A stretch of DNA of 8,762 nt. Origin: Planctomycetota bacterium (lineage in GTDB: Bacteria > Planctomycetota > UBA1135 > GCA-002686595). Positions 6,189 through 8,762 of the stretch are shown here, piece by piece. A program made the translations under genes and the position numbers. The notes below the pieces were generated by a model. That model saw nothing but the letters and a program-made list of their open reading frames with translations, was not told where the DNA came from and made no database searches. Position 1 is the stretch's first letter. Each line of letters starts with the position of its first letter. Where the stretch lies: NCBI GenBank assembly GCA_011524785.1, contig WTJQ01000131.1:1-8762 (forward strand). The letters run 5' to 3'.

Positions 6189-7475
6189 GTGCGCTCCGTC
6201 CGCTTCGTCACCTACGGCTGCAAGGCCAACCAGTACGACACGCAGGTCCTGCGCGAGGCCCTCGTGCGGCGCGGCCTCGAGGAGCAGGACCGCGAGGCCG
6301 AGCTCGTCGTCGTCAACACCTGCACGGTCACGGCCGAGGCGGGGCGCAAGGCGCGCCAGCTGATCCGCCGGATCGGACGCGAGACCCCGGGGACGCGGAT
6401 CGCGGTCACGGGCTGCCTCGCGGAGTCCGAGCCCGAGGTCCTGCGCGAGCTGCCGGGCGTCGACTGGGTGCTCGGGAACGGCGAGGCCAAGCGTCCGGTC
6501 AACTTCCTGCGCGAGCTCGGACACGACATCGATCCCGAGGAGCTCGGGATCCCGGCAGGCGTCACGGAGTTCGCGGGGCACACCCGCGCCTTCCTGAAGA
6601 TCCAGGACGGCTGCGACATGGCCTGTGCCTTCTGCATCATCCCGAAGGTGCGCGGACGCTCCGTCAGTCGCAGCGCCGAGGAGCTGGAGGCCGAGGTCGC
6701 ACGCCTGGTCCGCGCCGGACACGTCGAGATCGTGCTCTGCGGCATCCACATCGGGCACTGGGGCCTGGACCGCGGCAGCCGCCTCGCTGAGCTCGTGCGG
6801 CGTCTCGCCGTCCTGCGGGTGGAGGACGACGAGGGCCGCTCCCTCCCGTTCCGCGTTCGGCTGTCCTCCATCGAGGCGACCGAGGTCGACGACGACCTCC
6901 TCGCGGTGTTGGCCGACCGCCCCGATCGCGTCGCCCCCCACCTCCACATGCCGATGCAGTCGGGCTCGGACGCCGTCCTCGCGCGCATGAACCGCTGGTA
7001 CGACCGCGCGACCTACCTGGCGGCCTGCGATCGGATCCGGCGGCGCCTCGACCGTCCGGCCTTCACCGCGGACGTCCTCGTCGGCTTCCCCGGCGAGGGG
7101 GAGCAGGAGTTCGCAGAGACCCTCGCCGCCGTCGGCGAGGCCGGTTTCGCGCGGCTGCACGTGTTCCCGTTCTCCCCCCGCCCGGGCACCGAGGCCGAGT
7201 CGATGCACGACCGTCCGGACCCGATGGCCGTCCGCGAGCGCCGCGCGGCCCTCTCGGAGGCCGCGGACGCCGTGGCGGCCGCGTACGGCGAGAGCCTCGT
7301 GGGGGCCCGCGACACGGTGGTCCTCGAGGGCTTCGTCGGGCTGTCCGGGCGCTATCAGCGCGTTCGGGTGGCTCCGGAGGAGCTCGAGGGACTGCCTCGC
7401 GCGGTCGAGGTGGTCCTCGCTCGTTCCGAGGAGGGCCCCGGCTTCGTCGGGCTCGACCCGCGCCCCGTCGCCTGA
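6189..7475 (+). CDS. mtaB: tRNA N6-threonylcarbamoyladenosine (t6A37) methylthiotransferase MtaB
   Basis: This 428-residue radical-SAM enzyme has the usual MtaB length. It converts t6A37 to ms2t6A in the anticodon loop of tRNAs reading ANN codons. The N-terminal methylthiotransferase domain carries its iron-sulphur cysteines at C11 (YGCKANQYD, the MtaB rather than MiaB version of this motif), C45 (VVNTCTVT) and C76 (TGCLAE). The radical-SAM cluster motif CxxxCxxC is C142-C146-C149 in DGCDMACAFCIIPKVRG. LHMPMQSGSD (252-261) and DVLVGFPGE (295-303) are core barrel motifs. A TRAM-like RNA-binding tail follows from about 366. The GTG at 6189 is the only start that places the first motif properly; an ATG at 6167 is out of frame. 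There is no Shine-Dalgarno sequence, and a TANNNT box lies six bases upstream, suggesting leaderless translation. The enzyme is cytoplasmic, and udg follows 57 bp later. Confidence 0.95.
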   Translation: MRSVRFVTYGCKANQYDTQVLREALVRRGLEEQDREAELVVVNTCTVTAEAGRKARQLIRRIGRETPGTRIAVTGCLAESEPEVLRELPGVDWVLGNGEAKRPVNFLRELGHDIDPEELGIPAGVTEFAGHTRAFLKIQDGCDMACAFCIIPKVRGRSVSRSAEELEAEVARLVRAGHVEIVLCGIHIGHWGLDRGSRLAELVRRLAVLRVEDDEGRSLPFRVRLSSIEATEVDDDLLAVLADRPDRVAPHLHMPMQSGSDAVLARMNRWYDRATYLAACDRIRRRLDRPAFTADVLVGFPGEGEQEFAETLAAVGEAGFARLHVFPFSPRPGTEAESMHDRPDPMAVRERRAALSEAADAVAAAYGESLVGARDTVVLEGFVGLSGRYQRVRVAPEELEGLPRAVEVVLARSEEGPGFVGLDPRPVA

Positions 7476-7520
7476 GCGCGGTGACGTCCCGCCAGGCGCC
7501 GCGGACCGGCCCCGTGGCCC

Positions 7521-7526
7521 TATGAT
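7521..7526 (+). promoter_or_regulatory. -10 box of a probable leaderless promoter for udg
   Basis: TATGAT, one mismatch from TATAAT, stands out in GC-rich DNA and ends exactly six bases before the ATG at 7533. Transcription would start at the A of the start codon. No clear -35 or Shine-Dalgarno sequence is seen. It supports this ATG over the later in-frame ATG at 7809 and implies that udg has its own promoter in the 57-bp gap after mtaB. Confidence 0.55.
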
Positions 7527-7532
7527 CCGCGC

Positions 7533-8462
7533 ATGGGTCACGCCGATCCCCAGGCCGAGCGCGCTGCGCTGGCACGCGCCCTCGCCCGCGAGCTCGGGCG
7601 ACGGGCCTTCCACGGGGAGCGTGGTCTCGCTCCGCCAGGCCCGCTGGATTCTCTCCCGCGCCGCGGGTCCGACGCCGGCGACGCGCGGACTGTGCCCAGT
7701 GCGCCCCCTGGGACCGAGCAAGCGGTCGAGACCTCTCTCGCCACCAGCCAGCCGGAGAGTGGACGCCCGGCGCGTGGTCCCGCCGAGTCCGGGCGCGAGC
7801 CCGGCGCGATGCCCCCCAAGCCGCAGGGCGAGCTGACTCCTGCGGAGGTCGACGACCGTCGAGCCGCCGTCGCTGCTCGCGCGGCGCGTGCCGGCTCCCT
7901 GGATGAGCTCCGCGCCGCGGTCGCCGACTGCACGGCCTGTGGCCTCTGCGCCTCACGGACCCAGACCGTGTTCATGGATGGCACCGGCTCGCGCGGGGTC
8001 GTCTTCGTGGGCGAGGCCCCGGGCGAGCAGGAGGATCGGACCGGGGTCCCCTTCGTGGGGCCCGCTGGCCAGCTCCTCACGGACATCGTCACCAAGGGCA
8101 TGGGGCTGCGCCGCGAGGAGGTCGCCATCGCCAACGTCCTCAAGTGCCGTCCCCCCGGCAACCGGGACCCCAGGCCCGAGGAGAAGGCCATCTGCACCCC
8201 GTGGCTCGAGCGGCAGCTGGAGCTCCTGGGAGCGCGGGTCCTGATCCCGCTGGGCAAGCACGCCTCCGGGCACCTCCTGGGGACTCCGGACGCCTCCATG
8301 GGGTCCATGCGAGGCCGGAGCCACCAGCGGCCGGATGGCACTCAGGTCATCCCCACCTACCACCCGGCATATTTGCTCCGCAATCCGGGCGACAAGCGGC
8401 TCTGCTGGGCCGACATCCAGGTCGCCATGGACGCGGCAGGCATCCCGCGCCCAGGGCGCTGA
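7533..8462 (+). CDS. udg: Family 4 (UDGa) iron-sulphur uracil-DNA glycosylase with long N-terminal extension
   Basis: This 309-residue protein removes uracil from DNA at the first step of base excision repair in the cytoplasm. The catalytic core covers residues 125-303. The [4Fe-4S] cysteines are C133, C136 (CTACGLC), C205 (NVLKCRPPGNRDP) and C221. Motif A is GEAPGEQED (160-168), followed by PFVGPAGQLL (173-182) with the uracil-stacking Phe. Motif B is HPAYLLRNP (277-285). All are intact. Family 4 enzymes are usually about 200 residues, so residues 1-124 are extra: an amphipathic helix (about 7-28), a Pro/Ser/Gly-rich linker (31-100) and a second charged helix (103-120). A downstream in-frame ATG (7809, residue 93) would give a more ordinary length. 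I keep 7533 because TATGAT precedes it by six bases and the first 30 codons have strong GC3 coding bias. Codon bias weakens in the linker. Confidence 0.92.
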   Translation: MGHADPQAERAALARALARELGRRAFHGERGLAPPGPLDSLPRRGSDAGDARTVPSAPPGTEQAVETSLATSQPESGRPARGPAESGREPGAMPPKPQGELTPAEVDDRRAAVAARAARAGSLDELRAAVADCTACGLCASRTQTVFMDGTGSRGVVFVGEAPGEQEDRTGVPFVGPAGQLLTDIVTKGMGLRREEVAIANVLKCRPPGNRDPRPEEKAICTPWLERQLELLGARVLIPLGKHASGHLLGTPDASMGSMRGRSHQRPDGTQVIPTYHPAYLLRNPGDKRLCWADIQVAMDAAGIPRPGR

Positions 8463-8495
8463 GAGGGTCCTTGGGGCGCAGACCGGGCGATGTTC

Positions 8496-8543
8496 GTCGG
8501 GGCGGCCCCGACTCGTCCCACTGCGGCCCGCAGGCCTGCGGGC
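8496..8543 (+). terminator. Two hairpins downstream of udg, candidate terminator region
   Basis: GTCGGGG (8496-8502) pairs with CCCCGAC (8506-8512) around a CGG loop. Fourteen bases later lies a perfect 18-bp palindrome, GCCCGCAGGCCTGCGGGC (8526-8543). They begin 33 bp after the udg stop. No T-run follows, so they may act as Rho-assisted or pausing structures, or be unrelated to termination. Confidence 0.4.
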
Positions 8544-8581
8544 TCCCGGGCAACTGACTACTCGCCGACCCAGGCCGCCCG

Positions 8582-8693
8582 CGATGCCCCTCGCTTCGGG
8601 CGCGCCCCGAGGGGCGCCGGATGCCCCCGAGGATCGGAGTGCGGCACGTCCAGCGGTCAGCCGGATCTCGCCCCGCCCGAGAGCAGGGCATCG
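8582..8693 (+). other. Nested inverted repeats, possible structured RNA or DNA element
   Basis: CGATGCCC (8582-8589) pairs with GGGCATCG (8686-8693) as an outer 8-bp stem. Inside, GCCCCTCG (8586-8593) can pair with CGAGGGGC (8608-8615), or alternatively GCGCCC (8602-8607) with GGGCGC (8612-8617) around a CGAG tetraloop. A second GATGCCC copy (8620-8626) could also pair with the outer arm. The repeats are seen directly; whether they are transcribed is unknown. Confidence 0.3.
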
Positions 8694-8731
8694 GGGGCCA
8701 CCGGCGGCCAGAGGGGCCGCGACCCGTGGCG

Positions 8732-8760
8732 TTGACCCTCCCTCCGGCCAGGGGTATGCT
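8732..8760 (+). promoter_or_regulatory. Near-consensus housekeeping-sigma promoter for the gene beyond the right edge
   Basis: TTGACC (8732-8737) and TATGCT (8755-8760) are separated by exactly 17 bases. Each hexamer matches the sigma-70 consensus at five and four positions respectively. The promoter points rightward. If the six-base rule seen for mtaB and udg holds, the next start codon would be at position 8767, five bases past the window. Confidence 0.6.
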
Positions 8761-8762
8761 CC

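Larger units (their letters stand above)
8463..8762. other. 300-bp non-coding region with multiple inverted repeats
   Basis: No convincing gene is present. The short open frames here lack coding bias, a plausible start signal and any recognisable motif. No tRNA T-loop or SRP RNA apex motif is seen. The stretch holds several perfect inverted repeats and ends in a promoter-like sequence directed to the right; these are listed separately. Confidence 0.6.

Noticed and set aside
6167..6790. ATG at 6167 as the mtaB start
   Set aside because: It is in a different frame from the MtaB motifs, and its product is Arg/Gly/Pro-rich without known motifs.
7481..7526. GTGACG at 7481 as the -35 of the udg promoter
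   Set aside because: The spacing to TATGAT is 34 bases, far beyond the 16-18 allowed; no other -35-like hexamer fits.
8490..8735. 81-residue plus-strand open frame after udg
   Set aside because: It has an Arg/Pro/Gly/Ser-rich composition, no ribosome binding site or -10 box, and runs through all the inverted repeats.
8463..8762. tRNA, SRP RNA or other known RNA gene in the final non-coding stretch
   Set aside because: I found no T-loop motif with matching acceptor stem, and no SRP apex loop or RNase P core motif on either strand.
1..8762. CRISPR array, transposase, integrase, toxin-antitoxin or phage-defence genes
   Set aside because: There are no regularly spaced repeats, no terminal inverted repeats with target duplications, and no proteins of these families among the six genes.

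Overview
This is a very GC-rich chromosomal window (third codon positions almost all G or C) carrying six protein genes. The protein families suggest a high-GC member of the Planctomycetota. Clues are the secreted DUF1570-like metallopeptidase relatives, one starting with a 'LKDGRVL'-type SHD1-like segment and ending in TPRs, next to plain bacterial housekeeping genes. This assignment is inferred from family flavour only; Myxococcota or another high-GC lineage is not excluded.

Layout. Bases 1-1614 (+) hold the C-terminal part of a gene cut by the left edge: a PsbP/DcrB-like domain followed by a DUF1570-like gluzincin fold whose zinc site has been lost. Bases 1740-3290 (+) hold a second, secreted DUF1570-like protein with an intact HELSH site and C-terminal TPRs. 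The two look like one co-transcribed pair, because the gap has a ribosome binding site but no TA dinucleotide and so no -10 box. A 9-bp hairpin at 3325-3351 separates them from two genes on the minus strand. Those are transcribed from 6065 down to 3340: a TPR lipoprotein, then a signal-peptide-bearing protein with two membrane helices and two extracytoplasmic domains. They form an envelope module of unknown function. Diverging from it on the plus strand are mtaB (6189-7475; tRNA t6A37 methylthiotransferase) and a family 4 Fe-S uracil-DNA glycosylase (7533-8462). The last 300 bases are non-coding, rich in perfect inverted repeats, and end in a near-consensus promoter pointing out of the window.

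The most interesting points are these. First, the active/inactive pair of gluzincin-like proteins. Second, mtaB and udg both lack a Shine-Dalgarno sequence and both have a TANNNT box exactly six bases before the start codon, as expected for leaderless mRNAs, whereas the two downstream genes of apparent operons have Shine-Dalgarno-like sequences and no TA in their leaders. Third, the promoter at the right edge predicts where the next gene starts. Fourth, the uncharacterised two-gene envelope module. I see no mobile element, CRISPR array, rRNA or tRNA, and nothing resembling a known defence system. All family calls were made by eye from motifs, without database searches.
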